DNA of 64,000 nucleotides from Kosakonia sacchari (GCA_900109485.1 FOAY01000011.1:110438-174437), one strand, 5' to 3'; positions 9,694 to 22,428 are shown, counted from the first letter of the stretch. Made by a program: numbers and translations. Notes: generated by a model not told the origin, from the sequence alone.

Positions 9694-10278
9694 ATGGATA
9701 TCAATTATCTGATTAGCCAGTATGGCTACGCCGCACTGGTTATTGGCAGTATTGCTGAAGGTGAGACCATTACGCTGCTGGGCGGAGTTGCAGCGCATCA
9801 AGGGTTATTACGCTTCCCGCTGGTGGTTATCTCCGTGGCGCTGGGCGGCATGATTGGCGACCAGTTGCTCTATCTGCTCGGCCGCCGCTACGGCATGAAA
9901 ATACTGCGTCGCTTCTCACACCATCGCGACAAAATCCATCAGGCGCAGACGCTTATCCGCCGCCATCCGTACCTGTTTGTGATTGGTTCGCGCTTTATGT
10001 ACGGCTTTCGCATCGTGGGCCCGTTGTTGATCGGCACCAGCCGTCTGCGTCCGAAAATCTTTCTGCCGCTGAATATTCTTGGCGCGATCGTCTGGGCGTT
10101 ACTGTTTACCACGCTGGGCTATGTTGGCGGGGAAGTGATTGGCCCGTGGCTGCATCAGTTCGATCAGCATGTAAAACGCTGGATTTGGCTGGTCATCGCA
10201 ATCGCACTGGTGGTTTGCCTGCGCTGGTGGTTCCGGCGCCGTCGTAAGAAGCGCCAGACCAGCACAAAGCATGATTAA
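9694..10278 (+). CDS. yohD: DedA-family inner membrane protein YohD
   Basis: Inner-membrane protein of 194 residues of the DedA/SNARE-associated family. Members act as lipid-carrier flippases or affect proton motive force; the exact role of YohD is unknown. The DedA signatures are visible: an acidic GSIAEGETI near residue 25, GDQLLYLLGRRYG, and FGSRFMYGFRIVGPLLIGTSR-like residues (SRFMYGFRIVGP). The C terminus is rich in Arg and Lys and ends in the cytoplasm. GGAGG lies about 11 bases upstream. The 3' end overlaps convergent yohF by 4 bases. Confidence 0.93.
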   Translation: MDINYLISQYGYAALVIGSIAEGETITLLGGVAAHQGLLRFPLVVISVALGGMIGDQLLYLLGRRYGMKILRRFSHHRDKIHQAQTLIRRHPYLFVIGSRFMYGFRIVGPLLIGTSRLRPKIFLPLNILGAIVWALLFTTLGYVGGEVIGPWLHQFDQHVKRWIWLVIAIALVVCLRWWFRRRRKKRQTSTKHD

Positions 10279-11045
10279 GCTTTAGGTTTGAACTGCGGGT
10301 TAGCGAGCATAAATCCGCCGTCGATAATAAACGACTGCCCGGTGGTATAACTGGCGTGCTCTGAACAGAGCCAGGCCACCATACTGGCTATCTCTTTGGT
10401 GGTACCGGGCCGGGCCAGCGGAATATTCGGCATCGAACCGGGTTTAGCATCATCATCGCTCATGTTATTCATCGGCGTGGCTATCGCGCCGGGTGCAACA
10501 GCATTGACGAGAATGTTGTGCTCAACCAGTTCCAGCGCCATCGACTGGGTTAATCCGCCCAGCGCATGTTTCGCCGCGGTATAGGCACTCGCTTCCGGCA
10601 GCGGCGTATGTTCATGCACCGATGTGATGTTAATGATGCGTCCGCCCTGCCCCTGCGCCACCATTTGTCGCGCCGCAATTTGCGCGCAGAGAAACGCGCC
10701 GTCAACATCGACGGTAAAAATGCTGCGCCAGTCTTCGAACGTCACCTCCAGGAAAGGCGCTTTGCTCATCGCGCCGGCATTATTGACCAGCGCATCGATG
10801 CGTCCGAAACGAGAAATCAGCGTTTGTATCGCCTGCACGCCTTCCGGCAACTGGCTAAGATCAAGCTGGATGGTTTCGGCCCTGCGTCCGAAAGCCTCCA
10901 CCTGCCGCGCCGTCTCTTGCGCGCCCTGCTCATCCGAATGCCAGGTAATACCAATATCAAAGCCCTGCTCTGCCAGCATCAGCGCGCATTGCTTGCCGAT
11001 ACCGGAATCTGCGGCAGTGACCACAGCAACGTTGGTAACAGACAT
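10275..11045 (-). CDS. yohF: Short-chain dehydrogenase/reductase YohF
   Basis: Cytoplasmic SDR-family oxidoreductase of 256 residues. The nucleotide-binding turn reads TAADSGIGKQCA near residue 10 (TxxxGIG type). NNAG follows near residue 88, and the catalytic YTAAK is near residue 155. The C-terminal IDGGFMLANP is typical of classical SDRs. The substrate is unknown. It corresponds to E. coli YohF and is convergent with yohD. Confidence 0.92.
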   Translation of the reverse strand: MSVTNVAVVTAADSGIGKQCALMLAEQGFDIGITWHSDEQGAQETARQVEAFGRRAETIQLDLSQLPEGVQAIQTLISRFGRIDALVNNAGAMSKAPFLEVTFEDWRSIFTVDVDGAFLCAQIAARQMVAQGQGGRIINITSVHEHTPLPEASAYTAAKHALGGLTQSMALELVEHNILVNAVAPGAIATPMNNMSDDDAKPGSMPNIPLARPGTTKEIASMVAWLCSEHASYTTGQSFIIDGGFMLANPQFKPKA

Positions 11046-11148
11046 CGTTCGCCCTCCGGTGATTGCAAACCATTAAGTATAGAAAAAAGGCAAAAATGCA
11101 GCAGGTTGTCTAAGCTTTGCACTTCTGTATGCATGGAGGACGTTAAAA

Positions 11149-11319
11149 ATGTTGAAGATTTTACTTTGGGTGATCCTGATTATCTTTCTGATTGGTCTGC
11201 TGGTGGTGACAGGTGTGTTCAAGATGATTTTTCAATGCCAGGCGGGTGGTGGCTGCACTTCAGCCAACCTGAAGTGCAGCGCCCTCCGTCAGGTTAATTT
11301 CCCTGCGCGCTGTAGTTAA
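11149..11319 (+). CDS. yohP: YohP-like small membrane protein with a C-terminal extension
   Basis: A 56-residue protein, not long enough to stand out by length. Residues 1-28 (MLKILLWVILIIFLIGLL then VVTGVFKMIF) match the single-span E. coli YohP, a 27-residue inner-membrane peptide, almost residue for residue. Where E. coli YohP stops after KMIF, the frame here continues (CAA instead of a stop) for 28 more residues containing four cysteines, ending at TAA 11317-11319. GGAGG (11135-11139) lies 9 bases before the ATG, and it follows yohF as I recall it does in E. coli. The last 26 bases overlap the convergent hydrolase gene. The extension may be real or a recent stop loss. Confidence 0.75.
   Translation: MLKILLWVILIIFLIGLLVVTGVFKMIFQCQAGGGCTSANLKCSALRQVNFPARCS
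11252..11280. terminator. Hairpin at the shared 3' end of yohP and the MBL gene
   Basis: A perfect 12-bp stem (GCTGCACTTCAG 11252-11263 with CTGAAGTGCAGC 11269-11280) and a 5-base loop lie at the point where two genes converge. Neither side has a T run, so it is terminator-like rather than a standard intrinsic terminator. It falls inside the extended part of the yohP frame. Confidence 0.5.
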
Positions 11320-12250
11320 TCGGCACCCAGCGGTAGCCTTTATCGGCTTTTATCACTTTGCCAATGCCAGGAAACGCAATGTGCGCGGCGGCTATCCAGT
11401 CCCCCTCGCGGGCCACCTGGGCCAGCACTTTCTGGCGCGTGGCAATGGCCTGCTGCTGGTTAACATCAAAATGGATCGCCACGTCAGGGTCCGGTAGCTG
11501 TACCGGATGCGCATGGATAATGTCGCCCCACAACATCAGCGTCTTACCGCCGTGGGTGACGCGATAGATCACGCTGCCCGGCGTATGTCCTGGCGCAGGT
11601 ACCGCGTCAATACCAGGGATGATTTCCGTCGGTGCGCGGAACGTACTGAGTTTACCGGCATCGATCACCGGGCGCAGCGAGCGTTCGGATTCAGCGAAGG
11701 TGTGACGCTGGCTCTCTTCAACCTCTTGCAGATGCGCCGGGTTGAGCCAGAAATCCACATCGCGCTGATCGACACGCACCGTGGCATTGCGAAACACCGG
11801 CTTGCCGTCGCGCTGCACGCCGCCGGAGTGATCGGCATGAATGTGCGTCAGCAGCACCGTATCTATCGCATCCGGATCGATGCCCGCCGCCCGCAGGTTA
11901 TCCGGAAGATGGCCACCCGCATCGCCAAACAGCGGCCCGGCGCCCGTATCAACCAGAATCAACTGCTTACCGGTATTAATGACAAAGGCGTTGATCGACG
12001 TTTCGGCGTCAACCGCCAGGTTGGCTTTCGCCATCTCCGATTGCAGCGTTGCGGGGGAAATATGCGTGAGCAACTTGTCAAACGGCACGGCGACCGTACC
12101 GTCGGAAACGGCGGTGATTTGCCAGTCGCCCATCGCCATCCGGTAATATCCCGGCGCCTGCGCCTGATGCGTACTGGGCGGTTGCGCTGCGAAGGCGCTG
12201 AAGTTCAGCGTTGCGCCCACCAGCGCCATCAGCAGAGGATAATGTTTCAT
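11294..12250 (-). CDS. Secreted metallo-beta-lactamase-fold hydrolase
   Basis: A 318-residue protein of the MBL superfamily, exported by a signal peptide (MKHYPLLMALVGATLNFSAFAA). The zinc-ligand motif is HIHADHSGG, with GHTPGSV further on, a metal-bridging Asp in LWGDIIH and a final His in AAHIAFPG. The layout resembles the AHL-lactonase/YtnP-like or alkyl-sulfatase-related MBL proteins more than true beta-lactamases; the substrate is not known. I chose the ATG at 12250 because AGGAG lies 8 bases upstream and the signal peptide then begins correctly; a longer upstream in-frame start lacks this. It is divergent from a LysR gene that probably controls it. Confidence 0.85.
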   Translation of the reverse strand: MKHYPLLMALVGATLNFSAFAAQPPSTHQAQAPGYYRMAMGDWQITAVSDGTVAVPFDKLLTHISPATLQSEMAKANLAVDAETSINAFVINTGKQLILVDTGAGPLFGDAGGHLPDNLRAAGIDPDAIDTVLLTHIHADHSGGVQRDGKPVFRNATVRVDQRDVDFWLNPAHLQEVEESQRHTFAESERSLRPVIDAGKLSTFRAPTEIIPGIDAVPAPGHTPGSVIYRVTHGGKTLMLWGDIIHAHPVQLPDPDVAIHFDVNQQQAIATRQKVLAQVAREGDWIAAAHIAFPGIGKVIKADKGYRWVPINYSAQGN

Positions 12251-12298
12251 CACTTTTCTCCTGTTGTTTTCGTTGCAACAGTATCCCGCCAGCGCTAC

Positions 12299-12324
12299 TA
12301 TCACTCCAATTGATTGGAGTGATA
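12299..12324. promoter_or_regulatory. Palindromic LysR-type operator covering the regulator's ribosome site
   Basis: Two perfect 12-base arms (TATCACTCCAAT 12299-12310 and ATTGGAGTGATA 12313-12324) flank a 2-base centre. The right arm touches the ATG of the LysR gene at 12325 and contains its GGAG ribosome site. The site lies between the divergent MBL and LysR genes and fits binding by a LysR dimer that controls both. The binding is inferred. Confidence 0.65.
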
Positions 12325-13239
12325 ATGACTATCAAAGAGAATGATTTCCGCAAAATCGATCTGAACCTGCTGATCGCCTTTGCCGTCCTGTTTCGCGAAC
12401 AGAGCGTCTCCGCTGCGGCGGATAAGCTGCATCTGGGCCAGCCAGCGGTGAGCGGCGTGCTGGCCCGTCTGCGTACGCTGTTTGACGATCCGCTGTTTAT
12501 CCGCAGCGGCCATCGCATGCAGCCCACCGCCCGTGCGGAAGAGCTGCACAGCGAGCTGCTGCCGCTGCTGGAGCAGTTGCAGAGCGCGCTGTTTCAGCAG
12601 GCGGCGTTTGATGCGAAAACCGTGAACGTCACGCTGACGCTCGGTATGGCCGACTGGGTAGAAATGTGGCTGATGCCGCGTTTGATCCCGGCGCTTCAGC
12701 AGGCGGCTCCCGGTATGCGTCTGAACGTGGTGGCCAGCGATCCTTTCAGCGACGCCACGCGGCTCGAAGGCGGCGAGATGGATATGGCGATCAGCGTTGC
12801 CACCGCCGGGCCGCGCTGGCTTGAACGTGAAGTGCTGACCACCATGTCATATGTCACGCTCTGGCACCCGCAACAACTGACGCTCAACGCGCCGCTGGAT
12901 GTCGATACCTTTGCCGCTCAGCCCCATTTGATGGTCAGCTACCGCGAGGCGACCAGCAGCCATTTCGATACGCTGCTGGCAAAAACCGGCCACCAGCGCC
13001 GCGTGCATTACACCACGCCGCATTTTGCCGCCCTGCCAGGTCTGCTGGAAACAATGCCAGCGCTGGCGACCGTACCCGCCGGGCTGGCAACGGAGTGGCA
13101 GAGAACGCGCGGTTTGCTGGCAAGCCCGCTGCCGCTGGATGCAGAACCGATTGAAGTGGCGCTACTGTGGCACCAGCGTCACAGCAGCGACCCGGCGGTG
13201 ATGTGGCTGAAAGAGTTTATCCGCCATCTGATGGGGTAA
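12325..13239 (+). CDS. LysR-family transcriptional regulator
   Basis: DNA-binding regulator of 304 residues. The N-terminal winged helix-turn-helix reads RKIDLNLLIAFAVLFREQSVSAAADKLHLGQPAVSGVLARLR, and the C-terminal part is the usual periplasmic-binding-like effector domain with the family feature GEMDMAISV. The ATG at 12325 is preceded by GGAG 5 bases away; an earlier in-frame ATG at 12211 would run through the divergent promoter and is rejected. It is divergent from the MBL hydrolase, the normal arrangement of a LysR protein and its target. The effector is unknown. Confidence 0.9.
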   Translation: MTIKENDFRKIDLNLLIAFAVLFREQSVSAAADKLHLGQPAVSGVLARLRTLFDDPLFIRSGHRMQPTARAEELHSELLPLLEQLQSALFQQAAFDAKTVNVTLTLGMADWVEMWLMPRLIPALQQAAPGMRLNVVASDPFSDATRLEGGEMDMAISVATAGPRWLEREVLTTMSYVTLWHPQQLTLNAPLDVDTFAAQPHLMVSYREATSSHFDTLLAKTGHQRRVHYTTPHFAALPGLLETMPALATVPAGLATEWQRTRGLLASPLPLDAEPIEVALLWHQRHSSDPAVMWLKEFIRHLMG

Positions 13240-13265
13240 AAAACAGGCCCGCCTGCGGGCCTGTT
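13237..13265 (-). terminator. Terminator of the beta-glucoside operon
   Basis: A perfect 10-bp stem (AACAGGCCCG 13242-13251 with CGGGCCTGTT 13256-13265) and a 4-base loop sit 4 bases past the 6-phospho-beta-glucosidase stop. A T run follows on the minus strand. It can also serve the convergent LysR gene. Confidence 0.85.
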
Positions 13266-13269
13266 CGCA

Positions 13270-17542
<4,273 letters not shown>

Positions 17543-17546
<4 letters not shown>

Positions 17547-17571
17547 TCGCCTGCCTAAGCAGTAACAATCC
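17543..17571 (-). promoter_or_regulatory. BglG-type RAT site ahead of bglG
   Basis: The minus-strand RNA reads GGATTGTTACTGC, then TTAG, then GCAGGCGAAACC, matching the RAT consensus with one change (GCGAAACC for GCAAAACC). It sits between the SurE-like gene and bglG, so BglG would control its own synthesis. Confidence 0.88.
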
Positions 17572-17649
17572 AGCTGCCGACTCTACCAGTTTCCCGACGA
17601 TAAAAAACACGCCGGGAGATTAAAATTGTGATCTTGCTCGCGCGATGCG

Positions 17650-18522
17650 TTAACGGAAAATCGCCTGATACGCTGATTCGTACTGCGGCGCGTTCCATTC
17701 AGCATCAAAAACTGTCAGCGTGATGTAGCCGCGATTTAACCAGCCGGTATCCGTATCCGCTTCGCTCGGCGTCAGCACTTTCTCACTCATCACCTGCTTT
17801 GCCCGCCCGTCCTCAAGTAATACATAGCGGTGTTGCGGCAGAGGAAAACGCTCATTGCCAATGTACTTTTCACCTTTCACGGCACTTTTCGCCAGCGGCG
17901 GGTAGTTAATGCTCACCCCGGTGCCAGCGGGCAACAGCGGCTTGCCAGGCAGCCATTTAGCGTGGAGTTTATCGACCCGCGACACCACATCATCAACGGC
18001 GTCCGGCCAGTATTTATGCGTACTCGGCCAGCCCGCTTTCATCTCTTCGGCCGTCAGTAAATAGCCAATGCTGGCGGCAATGGCCGGGTAGCCATAGCGT
18101 ACCGCGCGCGCCGCTGCGCCGACGGTGCCGGAATTGAGCTGCGCAACGCCGGTATTCGGCCCGTCGTTGACGCCGGAAATCACCAGATCCGGCGGGTTAT
18201 CCTTCAGCACGCCGAGCAGGCCAAAATCCACGGCATCCGCCGGTGTTCCAGGGAAGCAGTAACGCTTCTCCGCCACCTTTTTAACATCGAAGATTTTGTT
18301 CGGTTTAAAGGTGATCGCCGAACCGATGCCGCTCTGATTCGTCGCCGGCGCCACCATCCAGACGTCATGCCCTTTCGCCGCCAACTTCTGCTGTAGCGAA
18401 AGCGTACCCACAGAATCACAACCATCATCATTGACCAGCAAAATACGCATGGCGCGTTCCGCCGCCTGGACGCCGGGCGCTGCCAGCGCCGTTACCAACA
18501 ACGCCATCACTGTTTTTTTCAT
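17650..18522 (-). CDS. Exported SurE-like 5'/3'-nucleotidase (acid phosphatase)
   Basis: A 290-residue member of the SurE survival-protein phosphatase family. The metal-binding start MRILLVNDDG lies at about residues 25-34. PATNQSGIGSAIT and SGVNDGPNTG correspond to the family's second and third motifs. Unlike ordinary cytoplasmic SurE, it has a clear signal peptide (MKKTVMALLVTALAAPGVQA followed by AERAM), so it should act in the periplasm. It starts 14 bases after the porin stop and is cotranscribed with it in the beta-glucoside operon. Its substrate is unknown; a phosphorylated or nucleotide compound entering by the porin is a guess. Confidence 0.85.
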   Translation of the reverse strand: MKKTVMALLVTALAAPGVQAAERAMRILLVNDDGCDSVGTLSLQQKLAAKGHDVWMVAPATNQSGIGSAITFKPNKIFDVKKVAEKRYCFPGTPADAVDFGLLGVLKDNPPDLVISGVNDGPNTGVAQLNSGTVGAAARAVRYGYPAIAASIGYLLTAEEMKAGWPSTHKYWPDAVDDVVSRVDKLHAKWLPGKPLLPAGTGVSINYPPLAKSAVKGEKYIGNERFPLPQHRYVLLEDGRAKQVMSEKVLTPSEADTDTGWLNRGYITLTVFDAEWNAPQYESAYQAIFR

Positions 18523-18536
18523 GGCTAAACTCCTTT

Positions 18537-19838
18537 TTAGTTAAGCAGACCAAATTTGTATTCCACGGAAACCGCACCGCCGATGCCTTTCGCGCGATGA
18601 AAAGTGCGTTTATCTTCGGTGAGCCACGGTTTTCCATTGTTCAGTTTCCAGCCGTAGCTGGGACCTATTCCGGCAAACAGCGAAAAGCCTTCGAGACGTT
18701 TCGGCGTCCAGGCGAAATATCCGCCGTACTCCCATTCAGTTAATGCGGTATTTTGATAATTGATGTTGTAACCGTAATTACCGTACAGGCCGACGGTAAA
18801 TTCCGGCGAGAAGGCATATTTACCGTAGAGATAAAGCATTTGTTCGCCATCGTTGACATAATCATTTCCTTCACCGTCCGCCGGACTATTAAATGCGCCC
18901 CGGGTATTTTTCCCCAGATGCCAGTAAAAACTTCCTAAACCATTATTCAGCGGCGCGTTGGTTTTTGACCAGCCGATACCCGATTCCATATTGTGATATT
19001 GATAACCCACCAGCGTAAAAAGATGCTGAGCACTATGGCTAAAACCTCGAGCGCCTTCCCAATTATTAAGCCCGCGATTGTAATACCAGACGCCGCGTAA
19101 TAAGAGATTCTGCCGTTCGGCAACCGGTATTGAAAATTGCGCTTCCAGGCCATGGCGTAAAAGGTAATTATCACTTTCGCCCGTCATCCAGCTTATTCGC
19201 GTATTTTTCGACGGGCTCCAGATGATTTCTCCTGTTGCAATATGATCGATCGGCTTATTGCTGGCGAGGGTGTAAAAACGGCGCTTTTCCGGCTCATCGC
19301 GTTCCGAAAAACGCGTCACCCAGGCGCCACGCGCCGAAATCGCACCCCAGCCGCTTTCTATACTGATGCCCTGCCAACTGCTCGGCGCCGCGCGGCTGCG
19401 CGTCACGTTCAGCGCGCCAAATTTATAAAGCTGCCGCCAGCCCGCGTACAGCCGGGCGTACGCTGCTTCATCGTCCCACTTAAGCTTTGCGTAGAGCTGC
19501 CCGATTTTATTGAAACCTTCCGCGTGGCCGCGATTGTCGCGCAGCAGGTCGCGCCCGGCGAATGAGGCGTTAGCCGAGAGTTTCGCCACGCTGTACCAGG
19601 AGGCGTCAATGCCCAGCAGATCGCGATACCAGCCGCTTTGATAATCCAGATGCGCCGCCTGCGCCCAGGCGCTCTGATCGCCCACGCCGAGCAACGCCAT
19701 CTGATCGCCGGTGTTAAACATCCAGACGTTTTTTAGCGTGAGATCGAGTTGGCTATCGGCAAGAAAAGGCGTGGCGCCAACAGGCGCGGCGCAGGCGGAA
19801 ATAAAAACCAGAGGGAGTGATAATTTAAAAAGTGCCAT
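18537..19838 (-). CDS. OprD-family outer membrane porin in the beta-glucoside operon
   Basis: Predicted outer-membrane beta-barrel of 433 residues with a signal peptide (MALFKLSLPLVFISACAAPVGA). The mature N terminus with LTLKNVWMFNTG, DQSAWAQAAHLDYQSGW and LLGIDASWYSVAKL is typical of OprD-type substrate-selective porins. The end VSVEYKFGLLN has alternating residues and is barrel-like, though without a terminal Phe. In the E. coli bgl operon the porin (BglH) is LamB-like, so this is a different porin type in the same role. I prefer the ATG at 19838 because GGA lies 9 bases upstream; an ATG three codons earlier (19847) is possible. It is first in the operon, after a RAT/terminator leader. Confidence 0.8.
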   Translation of the reverse strand: MALFKLSLPLVFISACAAPVGATPFLADSQLDLTLKNVWMFNTGDQMALLGVGDQSAWAQAAHLDYQSGWYRDLLGIDASWYSVAKLSANASFAGRDLLRDNRGHAEGFNKIGQLYAKLKWDDEAAYARLYAGWRQLYKFGALNVTRSRAAPSSWQGISIESGWGAISARGAWVTRFSERDEPEKRRFYTLASNKPIDHIATGEIIWSPSKNTRISWMTGESDNYLLRHGLEAQFSIPVAERQNLLLRGVWYYNRGLNNWEGARGFSHSAQHLFTLVGYQYHNMESGIGWSKTNAPLNNGLGSFYWHLGKNTRGAFNSPADGEGNDYVNDGEQMLYLYGKYAFSPEFTVGLYGNYGYNINYQNTALTEWEYGGYFAWTPKRLEGFSLFAGIGPSYGWKLNNGKPWLTEDKRTFHRAKGIGGAVSVEYKFGLLN

Positions 19839-19966
19839 AATATGCATTCCATTATTATATTACTGGCCACTGAATAGCTATCGAACCGGTGTCGATATCG
19901 GTGACAAATGAATAGATTAATTAAAGAGAGTAATTTAGTCGTTCCATTAATACGCCAGATAAAAAC

Positions 19967-20017
19967 AAAAAAACCTAAATCCGGAATTCGCCATAACGAA
20001 CCCTGTAAATTTAGGTT
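19967..20017 (-). terminator. Conditional terminator in the leader of the porin-SurE-bgl operon
   Basis: A 9-bp stem AACCTAAAT/ATTTAGGTT (19972-19980 with 20009-20017) is followed by seven T on the minus strand (19967-19973). It overlaps the third RAT at 20014-20041 and would stop transcripts before the porin gene when BglG is inactive. Confidence 0.85.
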
Positions 20018-20041
20018 TTGCCTGTATAACAGTAACAATCC
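20014..20041 (-). promoter_or_regulatory. BglG-type RAT site in the operon leader
   Basis: The minus-strand RNA reads GGATTGTTACTG, TTATA, then CAGGCAAAACC, a good RAT match. The promoter must lie between here and about 20159; candidate -10 sequences are visible in the AT-rich DNA near 20080-20110, but I cannot fix one. Confidence 0.88.
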
Positions 20042-20159
20042 TGACGTTGTGCGAACAGAAATAGCACTCTGGTTTTAAATAATCCAGCGGCTATTTTATC
20101 AATAAAGAAAAAACGTGACTCAGCTAACGCAGAAATCGGGTGCTGGCGTAATTATTACA

Positions 20160-21107
20160 TTATTCTGGATTCAGCTTAACACGCGAAATTGCTGCGGCTA
20201 TCTCTTCCGATTTTTTATAGGTACGAATTTCAGAAAATAAATTACTGGCTTCGTTATATTCTTTACGCAAATAACCCAGCCACTGTTTAATACGCGCCAC
20301 GTGATACAAACCGGTATCGCCCTGCTTTTCCAGCCGCGAATATTTCGCCAGCAGCGCCACCACATCAGGCCACGGCATGCGCGGTTCATTGTATTTCACC
20401 ACCCGGCTCAGGTTTGGCACATTCAGCGCGCCGCGGCCGATCATCACCGCATCGCAGCCGGTGGCCGCCATACAATCCTGGGCGCTTTGCCAGTCCCAAA
20501 TCTCGCCGTTGGCAATCACCGGGATCGACAACCGCTGCCGGATCTCGCCAATGGCCTGCCAGTTGATGCACTCCGCTTTATAACCGTCTTCTTTAGTGCG
20601 CCCGTGTACCGCCAGTTCCGTCGCGCCCGCTTGCTGTACCGCATCGGCAATCTCAAACTGTCGGGCGGAGCTGTCCCAGCCGAGACGCACTTTAACAGTA
20701 ACGGGTAAATGCGACGGCACCGCCTCGCGCATCGCTTTCGCGCCGCGATAAATCAGCTCAGGATCTTTCAGTAACGTAGCGCCGCCGCCGCTGCCGTTGA
20801 CCAGTTTGGATGGGCAGCCGCAATTCAGATCAACGCCCCACGAGCCGAGTTCCACCGCCCGCGCGGCATTTTCCGCCAGCCATTGCGGATATTGCCCCAG
20901 CAGTTGAACACGTACCAGCGTGCCAGAAGGGGTGCGGCTTTGCCGCTGCAATTCCGGGCAGATTTTGTGGAATGATTTTACCGGCAGCAGTTGATCGACC
21001 ACGCGCAAAAACTCGGTAATGCACAGATCGTAATCGTTAACCTCGGTCAGCAGCTCGCGCACCAGCGAATCGAGCACACCTTCCATCGGCGCCAGTAATA
21101 CACGCAT
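20160..21107 (-). CDS. dusC: tRNA-dihydrouridine(16) synthase DusC
   Basis: FMN-dependent enzyme of 315 residues that reduces uridine 16 in tRNAs to dihydrouridine. It begins [13 protein letters not shown] with the FMN-binding turn. The catalytic cysteine is in DLNCGCPSK, the phosphate-binding VMIGRGAL lies near residue 230, and the C-terminal helical domain binds tRNA. The length equals E. coli DusC. The start at 21107 matches the family; the frame extends 10 codons further upstream without support. Confidence 0.95.
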   Translation of the reverse strand: MRVLLAPMEGVLDSLVRELLTEVNDYDLCITEFLRVVDQLLPVKSFHKICPELQRQSRTPSGTLVRVQLLGQYPQWLAENAARAVELGSWGVDLNCGCPSKLVNGSGGGATLLKDPELIYRGAKAMREAVPSHLPVTVKVRLGWDSSARQFEIADAVQQAGATELAVHGRTKEDGYKAECINWQAIGEIRQRLSIPVIANGEIWDWQSAQDCMAATGCDAVMIGRGALNVPNLSRVVKYNEPRMPWPDVVALLAKYSRLEKQGDTGLYHVARIKQWLGYLRKEYNEASNLFSEIRTYKKSEEIAAAISRVKLNPE

Positions 21108-21337
21108 AGACCACCCCGGGAAAAAATGAGGCGACATAGTAGCGCCTCCCTTGCAGTGAGGAAAGTGCCTTTATTACGCGGGAAAACTACACTGAGCGAG
21201 GTTCACGCAACAAATCTTGTAAGAATGCCTGACGTTCACAAATGGAATGTTTGGTATGCTCACAATTCATGATGTGATCAGTAGCACGTTTTAAGCTTTA
21301 ATTGTATGATGAATGCGTTTCAGCAAGGGCTTTCACC

Positions 21338-21736
21338 ATGAGTAAATCATTGAATATTATCTGGCAATATCTTCGTGCTTTCGTGCTTATCTATGCCTGT
21401 CTTTATGCAGGTATCTGGCTCTCTTCGCTGCTGCCAATCACCATTCCTGGCAGCATTATTGGCATGCTGATTATGTTTGTGCTGCTGGCACTGCAAATCC
21501 TTCCGGCGAAATGGGTCAATCCTGGCTGCTTCCTGCTAATCCGCTATATGGCGCTGCTGTTCGTCCCGATTGGCGTGGGGGTGATGCAGTATTACGACCT
21601 GCTGCGGGCGCAGTTCGGGCCGATTATTGTTTCCTGTGCTGTCAGCACGCTGATTGTCTTTTTGGTGGTGAGCTGGAGTACGCATCTGGTACACGGCGAA
21701 CGCAAAGTAGCAGGACAAAAAGGTAGCAAAGAATGA
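21338..21736 (+). CDS. yohJ: YohJ, LrgA/CidA-family membrane protein
   Basis: Inner-membrane protein of 132 residues with four hydrophobic segments, of the LrgA/CidA holin-like family. It works with YohK. Reports I recall link YohJK in E. coli to export of 3-hydroxypropionate, which should be treated as uncertain. The start [15 protein letters not shown] matches E. coli YohJ. Its stop overlaps the start of yohK by 4 bases (ATGA), so the two are coupled. Confidence 0.93.
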   Translation: MSKSLNIIWQYLRAFVLIYACLYAGIWLSSLLPITIPGSIIGMLIMFVLLALQILPAKWVNPGCFLLIRYMALLFVPIGVGVMQYYDLLRAQFGPIIVSCAVSTLIVFLVVSWSTHLVHGERKVAGQKGSKE

Positions 21737-22428
21737 TGACGTATATCTGGTGGTCGTTGCCCCTGACGCTGGTGGTCTTTTTTGCCGCGCGTAAGCTGGC
21801 CGCACGTTTCAAAATGCCGTTGCTGAATCCATTATTGGTGGCAATGATAGTGATTATCCCCATTCTCTTAATCACCGGCACTCCCTACGATCACTATTTT
21901 CAGGGCAGCAAAGTTCTGAACGATCTGCTGCAACCGGCAGTAGTCGCGCTGGCCTTTCCGCTCTATGAACAGCTACACCAGATCCGCGCACGCTGGAAAT
22001 CAATCATCACCATCTGTTTTGTTGGTAGCGTGGTCGCAATGACCAGCGGCGCTGTTATCGCGTTACTCATGGGCGCAACGCCGCAAATCGCTGCATCGGT
22101 GTTACCGAAATCGGTCACCACGCCCATCGCGATGGCCGTAGGCGGCAGCATTGGCGGTATTCCGGCCATCAGCGCCGTTTGCGTGATTTTTGTCGGCGTG
22201 CTGGGCGCGGTATTCGGCCATACCCTGCTGAATGCGATGCATATACATACCAAATCCGCCCGTGGGCTGGCGATGGGAACCGCGTCCCATGCGCTGGGCA
22301 CCGCGCGCTGTGCAGAGCTGGATTACCAGGAAGGGGCATTCGGTTCGCTGGCGCTGGTGATTTGCGGGATCATTACCTCCCTGCTCGCGCCATTTTTGTT
22401 CCCAATCATCCTGGCTGTCGTCGGTTAA
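21733..22428 (+). CDS. yohK: YohK, LrgB/CidB-family membrane protein
   Basis: Inner-membrane protein of 231 residues, LrgB family, the partner of YohJ. It carries the well conserved [21 protein letters not shown] segment and [12 protein letters not shown], both diagnostic of the family. The length equals E. coli YohK. It is translationally coupled to yohJ and followed by cdd on the same strand, but cdd has its own CRP-controlled promoter. Confidence 0.94.
   Translation: MMTYIWWSLPLTLVVFFAARKLAARFKMPLLNPLLVAMIVIIPILLITGTPYDHYFQGSKVLNDLLQPAVVALAFPLYEQLHQIRARWKSIITICFVGSVVAMTSGAVIALLMGATPQIAASVLPKSVTTPIAMAVGGSIGGIPAISAVCVIFVGVLGAVFGHTLLNAMHIHTKSARGLAMGTASHALGTARCAELDYQEGAFGSLALVICGIITSLLAPFLFPIILAVVG

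Noticed and set aside
11507..12313. Plus-strand open frame of 268 codons
   Set aside because: It is antisense to the MBL hydrolase with its zinc motif and signal peptide, and has no ribosome site.
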